A model generated the notes under the pieces. The model had not been told where the DNA came from and did not search any database. It worked only from the letters and a program-made list of their open reading frames with translations. DNA of 52,492 nucleotides from Chitinispirillaceae bacterium (GTDB taxonomy: Bacteria; Fibrobacterota; Chitinivibrionia; Chitinivibrionales; Chitinispirillaceae): contig JAFGDP010000006.1 in the NCBI GenBank assembly GCA_016932075.1, positions 1 to 52,492 on the forward strand, written 5' to 3'. This document shows, one piece after another, positions 31,569 through 38,482 of the stretch (position 1 is its first letter; every line of letters begins with the position of its first letter). A program made the position numbers and the translations under genes.

Positions 31569-34025
31569 TTACCCGGGCCGCCGCAACTGTGCAAGAAGTT
31601 CGTCCAGCTCGTCATACCGTGCCAGCACTTCGCGCGCCTTGCTGCCGTTCGGAGGCCCCACGATACCGGCGTCATGCAGCTGGTCCATGATTCTTCCGGC
31701 GCGCGCGTACCCAAGATTAAGCCTGCGCTGCAGAAGCGAGGTCGAGCCGAGCCCGGTGTCCACAATGATATGCGCCGCCTCCTCAAAAAGCTCGTCGCGG
31801 TTGCCGTTGGCGACACCGCCCTCTTCGGTATCATCGCTGCCGCCGACGACGTCGGCAAAGCTTTCTATTTTCTCGATCGCCACCTCCTGGGCCCGCGCCG
31901 CATTGCCGATTCTGTCAACATCCTCCTCGGAAATGAACGCACCGTGAAACCGCTCGATCTGCGGCGCGCCGTTGCGCAAGAACAGCATGTCGCCCAACCC
32001 TAAAAGCTTTTCAGCTCCGATATGGTCCAGGATCGTACGCGAGTCGTTCGACTGTATGGTACGAAACGCGATTCGCGAGGTCAGGTTTGCCTTGATCGGA
32101 CCCGTGATAATATCAACCGACGGCCGCTGCGTGGCAACAATCAGATGGATCCCGACCGCCCTGGCCAGCTGGGCTATCCGCTGGACCAGCGATTCCACGT
32201 CCTTTGACGACTTGGTCATCAGGTCGGCCAGCTCGTCCACAAGGATAACGATAAAGGGCAGTGGTTTATTGTCCTCCTCTGGAAGGACCTCCTTGAACTT
32301 GCCCTCCTCGACCCTGGTGTTGAACGAATCAATATTGCGCGCCCCCACCTTTGCGAGGAGCCGGTACCGCCGTTCCATTTCGCTGACCCCCCAGTGCAGT
32401 GCCCTGACCGCCTCCTTGGACTCGGTAACCACGGGCGAGAGCAGGTGCGGGATGCCGTTGTAGAACGAAAGCTCAACTTTCTTGGGATCGACCATGATAA
32501 GCCGCAACTCTTCAGGCTTCTTGGTCATGAGCAAGCTGCAGATGATCGAGTTGATGCACACGCTCTTGCCCGACCCGGTCTGCCCGGCGATGAGCATGTG
32601 CGGCATTCTGAAGATGTCGGCCACGTACGGCGCGCCCGAGATATTGGTACCGATCACCACGGGCAGCTTGGCCTTTGACTTGACAAACGCTTCAGAAGTC
32701 AGGATATGCTTAAAATAGACGATCTGGCGCTCGCTGTTGGGCAGCTCAATGCCCACGGCTGACTTGCCCGGAATCGGCGCTTCGATGCGGATCGGCTGCC
32801 CTCCCACGGCAAGCGATATATCGTTCTGCAGATTCACCACCTTGTTGATCTTGATGCCGGGCGCGAGCACGATCTCGTAGCGCGTGACCACCGGGCCCGG
32901 GCTCACCGCCACGACCTTTCCCTCGACCCCGAAGTTGGAGAGCGTCTTTTCCAGAATCGCGCTGTTGCGTTCAATTCCCTCCTTGTCAATCATGCTTGAA
33001 AGCGGCGGCGGTTCGGACAGAATGTCCGGCGAGGGCACTTCGTACGGTCTGAGTGGAACCTTTTCCTCCTGCGCAGCGCGCCGTTTCCTGGACGCGCTCT
33101 CGCCATCGTTCTCCTCCCCTTCATCCATGCGCACCCTGCTCGCATCGATCTGCGGCTCCTCAGACTCCACCTCTGCGGTTTCAACCGTCATGATCTGGAT
33201 CGGATCGCGGCGTTTGGCCCTGAAACTGGCCAGCTCCTGTTCAAACTGTCTGCGCTGCTCCTCTTCAACCGGATCACTGCCGCCCACCGCTGCCTGCTCG
33301 GTTGCAGAAACCGCAGTCGCTGCCTCTTCCCTGCGAGATCGTGATTTCTGCGGTTTTTCCGGAACCGGCTGCGCAGGAGACACCGCAAGCGGGTCCGGCG
33401 TGTGCACCGGCTCCTTTTTTGCAAACAGACGCGAGAAAAATCCGGCGATCATCGCACTGAGTTTCTTCACCCCCGCAACAATCGCTTTCGCCGCTGTGAT
33501 CACCGAGATATTCAAGGTGAGCAGCACCGTCACGACAAGGGCGATCACGATGATAAAATAAGGACCGAACTGGTGACTGCCGAACACCGGCTGGATCAAT
33601 CTGATCACGCCGGCACCGATCCAGTTGGTTTCAATAACCGCCAGCTTTCCCGTTGCCAGAAGCGGCAGCGTATGGATGGCAAGCGCGATGCAGATCTCAA
33701 AGGTAAGCAGCGTCCATGCAACTAGAGCGCGGACCGTGATCTGGTCTCCCCGCAGTCTGAGCAGACCAATATACCCGATCCCTACGGGAAACAAAAAACT
33801 TGGAATCGCGCCGAACAGAAACACCATGCCGGATGCAAGCGCGCTTCCCAGGTACCTGCCCAGAATATTGGACTCGGTATCTACGAAATGCGATGCCAGG
33901 GCAATGACCACAAGCACTGCCACTGAGATATGGAGAAGGCCCCAGATCTCATGACCGAAATCAGGTTTTTTTCCTGATGACTTGTCAGACTCTTCGCCGT
34001 TTTCGCGCCGCTTTTTTCGTGCCAC
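31569..34025 (-). CDS. ftsK: DNA translocase FtsK/SpoIIIE
   Basis: About 818 residues. Four N-terminal membrane helices (about 30–190), a charged Pro/Glu/Arg-rich linker, the alpha/beta motor with Walker A AGQTGSGKSVCI (Lys about 487) and Walker B FIVILVDELADLM, then a gamma winged-helix domain (TSLLQRRLNLGYARAGRIMD) that reads polar KOPS-like DNA sites in the family. It pumps chromosome dimers apart at the closing septum. Opening codon: TTG at 34061 has no ribosome-binding site; GTG at 34025 has AAGGA 11 bases upstream. Either way the start lies inside the ThiD2-like gene. The linker is shorter than in E. coli FtsK. Confidence 0.95.
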   Translation of the reverse strand: MARKKRRENGEESDKSSGKKPDFGHEIWGLLHISVAVLVVIALASHFVDTESNILGRYLGSALASGMVFLFGAIPSFLFPVGIGYIGLLRLRGDQITVRALVAWTLLTFEICIALAIHTLPLLATGKLAVIETNWIGAGVIRLIQPVFGSHQFGPYFIIVIALVVTVLLTLNISVITAAKAIVAGVKKLSAMIAGFFSRLFAKKEPVHTPDPLAVSPAQPVPEKPQKSRSRREEAATAVSATEQAAVGGSDPVEEEQRRQFEQELASFRAKRRDPIQIMTVETAEVESEEPQIDASRVRMDEGEENDGESASRKRRAAQEEKVPLRPYEVPSPDILSEPPPLSSMIDKEGIERNSAILEKTLSNFGVEGKVVAVSPGPVVTRYEIVLAPGIKINKVVNLQNDISLAVGGQPIRIEAPIPGKSAVGIELPNSERQIVYFKHILTSEAFVKSKAKLPVVIGTNISGAPYVADIFRMPHMLIAGQTGSGKSVCINSIICSLLMTKKPEELRLIMVDPKKVELSFYNGIPHLLSPVVTESKEAVRALHWGVSEMERRYRLLAKVGARNIDSFNTRVEEGKFKEVLPEEDNKPLPFIVILVDELADLMTKSSKDVESLVQRIAQLARAVGIHLIVATQRPSVDIITGPIKANLTSRIAFRTIQSNDSRTILDHIGAEKLLGLGDMLFLRNGAPQIERFHGAFISEEDVDRIGNAARAQEVAIEKIESFADVVGGSDDTEEGGVANGNRDELFEEAAHIIVDTGLGSTSLLQRRLNLGYARAGRIMDQLHDAGIVGPPNGSKAREVLARYDELDELLAQLRRPG

Positions 34026-34458
34026 GTCCCAGCAGATCCTTTTCCAGACTGTATAAAGCAAACCGCGCCGCCTTTGCCTTTGCGCTCAGCACAGCGCCGC
34101 CCTTGATCTTCGCATACTCCTCAAGCACCCGGCTCGCCTCCTGGCCGCGCTTGAAATTGGCAGCCAGAAGCGCTTCCACACCTTCCCTCTTGCGCGCCTC
34201 AGGCCTCTTTCCCGCGGCAAAGCAGTCAGAACCCGTGTCCCGTTCACTCAACAGCCGTTCCTTGCCGATAGCCTTTTCAGCCGCTTCAAGCGAATGCCGC
34301 ACCTTTTTGAGCCTGACGCACACGGACGGCCGAAGCTCCATGAACCGGTAGTACTCCTCAACAACCCGCAAGGCCTCGCGCAACCGGTTCAGGTTAGCGT
34401 CAAGAATGCGGTAAATGCCGCCTTTGTTCTGTTTCTGGTTCAATCTCAGACTCTTCAC
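33985..34458 (-). CDS. stand-alone ThiD2-like domain protein
   Basis: About 157 residues. YRILDANLNRLREALRVVEE and YYRFMELRPSVCVRLKKVRH, followed by a second similar block LLAANFKRGQEASRVLEEYA, is the pattern of the ThiD2 domain, best known as the N-terminal extension of some thiamine-phosphate synthases (ThiE) and linked with HMP-phosphate metabolism in thiamine synthesis. Here no ThiE domain follows: the C-terminus is only a basic tail (GRGTKKAARKRRRV). The start is GTG at 34458 or TTG at 34443, the latter with GAAGAG upstream. It overlaps ftsK by about 41 bases. No thiamine gene is near, so its substrate is uncertain. Confidence 0.75.
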   Translation of the reverse strand: MKSLRLNQKQNKGGIYRILDANLNRLREALRVVEEYYRFMELRPSVCVRLKKVRHSLEAAEKAIGKERLLSERDTGSDCFAAGKRPEARKREGVEALLAANFKRGQEASRVLEEYAKIKGGAVLSAKAKAARFALYSLEKDLLGRGTKKAARKRRRV

Positions 34459-34560
34459 CGGCCATAGAAAAATCAGAAAAAATATACGTCATGCCTTTTT
34501 TTATTTATAGATATATCGACCTTAGTAAAAATTAGGACTAGTAAGAAATCACCTCACAAT

Positions 34561-34589
34561 GCGATGATTATCGCGCACGATAATCTCGC
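34561..34589. repeat. long inverted repeat between the DUF3108-like and ThiD2-like genes
   Basis: GCGATGATTATCG and CGATAATCTCGC pair around CGCA with a single bulged T. On the plus strand it is followed by TTTT, but the genes on both sides read minus, where no T-run follows. It could be a weak terminator or a protein-binding site in this 239-bp gap; nothing else was found there. Confidence 0.45.
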
Positions 34590-34697
34590 TTTTCGTCACC
34601 GATACCGGGCATTTAACCATCGGTCCGTCATAGACAAACGGGTGCGTCAGCACTGCTCATAGCAATTATGGTTCAACCCTGCGCAAGGGTACCGCAC

Positions 34698-35681
34698 CTA
34701 TCGTGCAGCCTTGATATCCCTGGTACCGGCCGCGTCCTTTGCCGCCGTACTCTTTGCAGCATTCACACTATCGTCGGCACTCTTGGCCTGCTTGGCACCA
34801 TCAGGCTTTTTTTTGACTTTTACGATCTTTGCCGTTCCGGCTTTCGAAGCGTCATGACTGTCCTCGGTATCATCATCCTTCTCGGTACGATCCCGCCCGA
34901 CCTTTGATTCCTTCACCGTTCCATCGCCTTTTGCTTCCTCACTAGTTCCCATTTTCGCAGTATCCGCCGTATCCTGTATCCACTGCACGTCATACGTTGC
35001 CAGCTCAAGCCGCTTTTTCGGCGACCCGGGACCGCTTGCCGGACCTTCAAATTTAACCAGATAATGGGGCTTGTTCGCCAGATACCAGTAGTGCGCCTTG
35101 GGCAGAAATTTGCCAAGCATGCCGGGCATCGAAACAGTCAAATGATGGCATGAATACTCTTTTCCATTGACCGTAACCGTACCCCCGGACAGCTGCTCAA
35201 CCTGCAGCGGCAACGCGCTCTCCTGGCCCAGCACCTGCAACTTGACAACACTCTGCTTGCCAAACGGATACCCGCGCAAAAGATACCCGAGACTGTAAAT
35301 ATCCAGAAGTCCGATCTCGTCACGTGCAAGCCGCCGTTTCCGTTCCACCAGGCTCACCGTGCGGTCAACCGTTGCATTGCTGTCCCGCAGCACCACCTCG
35401 ATAAAAATCGCAACCATGGTCGTTGCAGTAACCAGAAGTCTCAGGTCCCGCTCCTTTGTCTTGCTCGTAAACTCATACACCTTGTCCCCGTCCTCGTCCT
35501 TCACCCGTACCCGGTCTTCATGCATCGACTTCTCGTCCCCGATATACAGATCATACACGATCCGCTCCCCGTGTGGAATCACAGGATCATTGAACGCGGC
35601 GTCTGCCCAGGAACCGGCAACAAGCCATAACACGCATACCAGTTCGGCAGCAATATTGTTACGTATTCTTTCCCTGATCAT
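34698..35681 (-). CDS. DUF3108-like exported protein with charged C-terminal tail
   Basis: 327 residues. After a signal peptide (IAAELVCVLWLVAGSWADAA) the protein follows the DUF3108 layout: an opening GERIVYDLYIGD strand, the LLDIYSLGYLLRGYPFGKQS segment corresponding to the family's (D/S)xLSxxYxLR motif, a central KEYSCHHLTVSMPG strand, and WYLANKPHYLVKFEG, where the family has W(L/I)..D..R.PV. DUF3108 proteins are periplasmic and of unknown function. The last 95 residues are almost only Lys, Asp, Ala, Thr and Glu, probably disordered and absent from typical members. The long upstream frame is rejected because GAGGAGC precedes the ATG at 35681. Confidence 0.75.
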   Translation of the reverse strand: MIRERIRNNIAAELVCVLWLVAGSWADAAFNDPVIPHGERIVYDLYIGDEKSMHEDRVRVKDEDGDKVYEFTSKTKERDLRLLVTATTMVAIFIEVVLRDSNATVDRTVSLVERKRRLARDEIGLLDIYSLGYLLRGYPFGKQSVVKLQVLGQESALPLQVEQLSGGTVTVNGKEYSCHHLTVSMPGMLGKFLPKAHYWYLANKPHYLVKFEGPASGPGSPKKRLELATYDVQWIQDTADTAKMGTSEEAKGDGTVKESKVGRDRTEKDDDTEDSHDASKAGTAKIVKVKKKPDGAKQAKSADDSVNAAKSTAAKDAAGTRDIKAAR

Positions 35682-36046
35682 ACCACGCTCCTCAAACAGG
35701 TTCTGATACAATCCGTTATGGAAAAAATACAATATATGAATGCGGAGTGAAAACGAATCAGGAGAGGGAAAATTATTTAGATAAAAAGTACTGTTGTACC
35801 GGTCGCTCACCATTCGAATTAAAGAACAAAGAATAACAAGTAATGCAATGGAAAAAACCCGCGGTTCACCGGAATTGTGACGATCGCGGAAGCCTTCGGC
35901 TCCATCCTCGCCACCATATCCTTTTGATATTCCGTATGTTTTCCTTGAAATACCCAATAGACAGTCTCCCAAAACGAATTATTTTCCATATTCATTTTTC
36001 CTTGGCATTCATTGTTTCGACATTTTTTACAAAGGAGCAGTCGTCT
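35682..36046. other. divergent intergenic region before exbB
   Basis: 365 bp between the DUF3108-like gene (minus) and the ExbB gene (plus). It must carry two promoters. The stretch is AT-rich at both ends; candidate hexamers exist but none has a convincing pair with 16–18 base spacing. A long frame through it on each strand has no ribosome-binding site and unnatural composition, so no gene is called. Confidence 0.55.
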
Positions 36047-36679
36047 ATGCTGCATACGCTGGCGGAGTGGTATAATGGCGGCGGGCCGTTCATGTGGGCG
36101 ATACTTGCTGTTCTGGCGCTCGCGGTCGCGATCGTGGTTGAACGGATGGTTTTCTACTATATCGTGTGCAGGAGGCGGGGCACCAGGCTGGTTGCCGAGG
36201 CTGCGAAGCACATGAACAGTGATGCATATGACAAGGCGCTGGAGTCGGTCAAAGGTAACGCGCCGGTCACATCGCTCCTGCATACGGCAATTGAGCGGTT
36301 CAAGGAGGGCATGAAGCTGGGTGATATCCAGGAAGCGGTGGAGGAGGCCGCGATCCAGGAGGTGCCGCGGCTTTCCGAGCGGCTCAACTACCTGGTGCTG
36401 TTCGCCAACATCGCGACCCTGACCGGGCTCCTGGGAACGATCATGGGACTGCAAAAGGCCTTCTCGTCGCTCGGCGCGATCGAGGCGTCGAAAAAGGCCG
36501 CCATGCTGGCGGCCGGGATCTCGGAGCTCATGGTGTGCACCGCGTTCGGGCTCATGGTCGCGATCCCGTGCATGATGGCGTACACGTTCCTGCACAACAA
36601 GCAGGCGCGCCTGACCAAGGACCTCGACGAGTCGATCGTGCGGATCATGAACTATTTCAAGAAAAAGCGGCCGGAATAA
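36047..36679 (+). CDS. ExbB/TolQ/MotA-family proton channel protein
   Basis: 210 residues. One helix near the N-terminus (FMWAILAVLALAVAIVVERM), a cytoplasmic helical segment, then two helices in the part LVLFANIATLTGLLGTIMGL and AAGISELMVCTAFGLMVAIP, the hallmark of ExbB/TolQ, where TxxGLLGT and the later Thr line the channel. It forms the pentamer around ExbD that uses the proton gradient to drive TonB. The frame extends 68 codons upstream, but AAAGGAG six bases before 36047 decides the start. First gene of the exbB–exbD–exbD–tonB–receptor operon. Confidence 0.93.
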   Translation: MLHTLAEWYNGGGPFMWAILAVLALAVAIVVERMVFYYIVCRRRGTRLVAEAAKHMNSDAYDKALESVKGNAPVTSLLHTAIERFKEGMKLGDIQEAVEEAAIQEVPRLSERLNYLVLFANIATLTGLLGTIMGLQKAFSSLGAIEASKKAAMLAAGISELMVCTAFGLMVAIPCMMAYTFLHNKQARLTKDLDESIVRIMNYFKKKRPE

Positions 36680-36683
36680 CAAC

Positions 36684-37175
36684 ATGAAACTGTCCCTGTT
36701 CAAAGGCGGGCCGCTTCCGTCAGAGGCGGCGGAGGACAATGAGATCGACATCGCGCCGGTCATGAACATATTCGTGATCCTGGTCACGTTCCTGATCTCC
36801 ATGACCGTATTTACGCACACCGCGATCCTGGAGTTTTCCCTGCCGCCCAATGTGGGGGCAGGGCTTGACCAGTCTAAAGGCAAGCCCAAACTCAAGCTCA
36901 TGGTACGGATCGGCACCGATTATGTTGGCATCGTGATGGGCGACAAACTCCTCGATTCACTCGGCGTATCTGCGGGAGTGTTTCCGTTCGCAGAGCTTGC
37001 GGAAAAGCTTGGCGCGCGGCGAAGCGAGACTGAGTTTCAGGACCAAGTGGTGATTGCGTCCACGGACGCGATCGCGTTCAAGCAGGTGGTGCGAGTCATG
37101 GACATCTGCAGGGAGACGGGATTTTCCGATATCGGCCTTTCGAGCGCCACCGTTGATCCGGAGACGGGGAAATGA
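36684..37175 (+). CDS. ExbD/TolR-like protein lacking the usual membrane Asp
   Basis: 163 residues with one N-terminal helix (PVMNIFVILVTFLISMTVF) and a periplasmic domain, as in ExbD. In the family this helix opens with a P..(D)xxxxLL pattern whose Asp (D25 in E. coli ExbD) carries the proton. Here the position reads Asn28 (APVMNIF). The periplasmic part keeps the fold: a GTDYVGIVMGD strand, VVIASTDAIAFKQVVRVMDI near the end and a closing hydrophobic stretch. Starts four bases after exbB and overlaps the next exbD-like gene by ATGA. It may act as a structural partner of the second subunit. Confidence 0.85.
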   Translation: MKLSLFKGGPLPSEAAEDNEIDIAPVMNIFVILVTFLISMTVFTHTAILEFSLPPNVGAGLDQSKGKPKLKLMVRIGTDYVGIVMGDKLLDSLGVSAGVFPFAELAEKLGARRSETEFQDQVVIASTDAIAFKQVVRVMDICRETGFSDIGLSSATVDPETGK

Positions 37176-37639
37176 AAAGGCAGAGGCACTCCTTCGGCCT
37201 CGGCGACCCTGAAACCGGTACGTTCCGGCCCCAGCTCACGTCGCTCGTGGACGTGATGGCGATCATCCTGGTGTTTCTGATCAAGACCTTTTCAACCGAA
37301 GGCAATATCATCACCCCGTCCTCAGACCTTGAGCTGCCGGTATCCACCTCGGCGAAACAGCCGTCGCCGCGCTGGTCGATCGAGATCGCGCGCGACCATA
37401 TCCTGTCCGACGGCAGCCTGATCGCGTCGAACAGGGGATACGAGAAGAATGACTCGCTCTTCATTCCCGAGCTGCATCAGTGGCTGGTAAACAAGCGGCG
37501 GCTGCGCAACGACACCACGTCAAAGGCGCTGATCCAGTGCGACAAGGACGTGCCGTATGCAATCGTCAAAAAAGTAATGTACACCTGCAGCAGGGCCAAT
37601 TTTATTGATTTTTCAGTACTGGTCATCCGGGAGGAGTAA
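37172..37639 (+). CDS. ExbD/TolR-like protein with the membrane Asp
   Basis: 155 residues. The helix TSLVDVMAIILVFLIKTF retains Asp27 in the place of the proton-carrying residue of ExbD. The periplasmic domain ends with KALIQCDKDVPYAIVKKVMY and FIDFSVLVIREE, matching ExbD's last helix and strand. Translationally coupled to the previous exbD-like gene, from which it clearly differs in sequence, so it is not a recent duplication. Confidence 0.87.
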   Translation: MKRQRHSFGLGDPETGTFRPQLTSLVDVMAIILVFLIKTFSTEGNIITPSSDLELPVSTSAKQPSPRWSIEIARDHILSDGSLIASNRGYEKNDSLFIPELHQWLVNKRRLRNDTTSKALIQCDKDVPYAIVKKVMYTCSRANFIDFSVLVIREE

Positions 37640-37641
37640 CG

Positions 37642-38472
37642 GTGGAAACAACCCGCGACCGGATCCTCAAAGGGTATGAGATCGAGCCTGAAGCGCTCGT
37701 GTCAAAGGGCGAATGGCTGTTCCGGAGCGTGACGCTTCTCTCCTTTGCCGCGTTCGGCGCCATGGGAGGATATCTGGCTACGCACAATCCCCCGCCCGAG
37801 CTCATCGAGGAGCGGCTGGCCAAGGAACGGCAGGTGTCGTTTGTTATCGAGGAGGAGAAAAAACCGGAGCTGGTGGTCCAGCCGAAACCGATGAAAGAGC
37901 CAAAACCTGCGGCGCCGGAAAAAAAGGAGGAAACGCCGCAGGAACCGGTCGACCTGACCAAAAAACCTGAGCTGAACCAGAAGATCGAAGACCCCACGCC
38001 AGACAATACCCAGGCCCAAACAAAAAAACCGGAGCGCCGGGTGTACGGGCTGCGCAAGGTGCATGCAATCGGTCTGGGCAGCGGCGGATCGGCATCGGAA
38101 GCGGTGATCGGCAAGCTGGGCAACACGCTCGCTACCGATATTGACACGTTTACCGTTACCAAGGAGGAAGTCAAAGGCACGGTCGCGCCGGTCACCAGGG
38201 TGCAGACCTATCCGAAGCTCAAGGCGCCGGTCAAGCCGGAATATACGAAAGAGATGTTAGAAAACCGTGTCGAGGGAAGGGTCAAGGCGCATATCCTCAT
38301 CGATGTTGACGGCAAGGTGAAAAAGGTGGTGGTGCTCAATGACCTGGGATACGGCACGAAGGAGAAAGTATACGAAGCGTGCATGAAACTGGAGTTCGAG
38401 CCTGCTCTGGCAAACGGCAAGCCGGTTGCGGTGTGGTTCGCGATAACGTTCAGGTTTGAGATGCTGGAATAG
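37642..38472 (+). CDS. tonB: TonB-family energy transducer
   Basis: 276 residues, GTG start two bases after the previous stop, with GGAGG just upstream. Short cytoplasmic N-terminus, one membrane helix (about 28–46), a long Pro/Lys/Glu linker (KPELVVQPKPMKEPKPAAPE), a glycine-rich piece, and a TonB C-terminal domain at 193–276 (VEGRVKAHILIDVDGKVKKV … LEFEPALANGKPVAVWF). It transmits energy from ExbB/ExbD to the receptor encoded by the next gene. Confidence 0.92.
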   Translation: METTRDRILKGYEIEPEALVSKGEWLFRSVTLLSFAAFGAMGGYLATHNPPPELIEERLAKERQVSFVIEEEKKPELVVQPKPMKEPKPAAPEKKEETPQEPVDLTKKPELNQKIEDPTPDNTQAQTKKPERRVYGLRKVHAIGLGSGGSASEAVIGKLGNTLATDIDTFTVTKEEVKGTVAPVTRVQTYPKLKAPVKPEYTKEMLENRVEGRVKAHILIDVDGKVKKVVVLNDLGYGTKEKVYEACMKLEFEPALANGKPVAVWFAITFRFEMLE

Positions 38473-38482
38473 CCAAGAAGGA

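Noticed and set aside
35819..36916. 365-codon minus-strand frame
   Set aside because: It is antisense to exbB and the first exbD-like gene, which have clear families and ribosome-binding sites; its composition is rich in His and Arg as expected from a GC-rich complementary strand.
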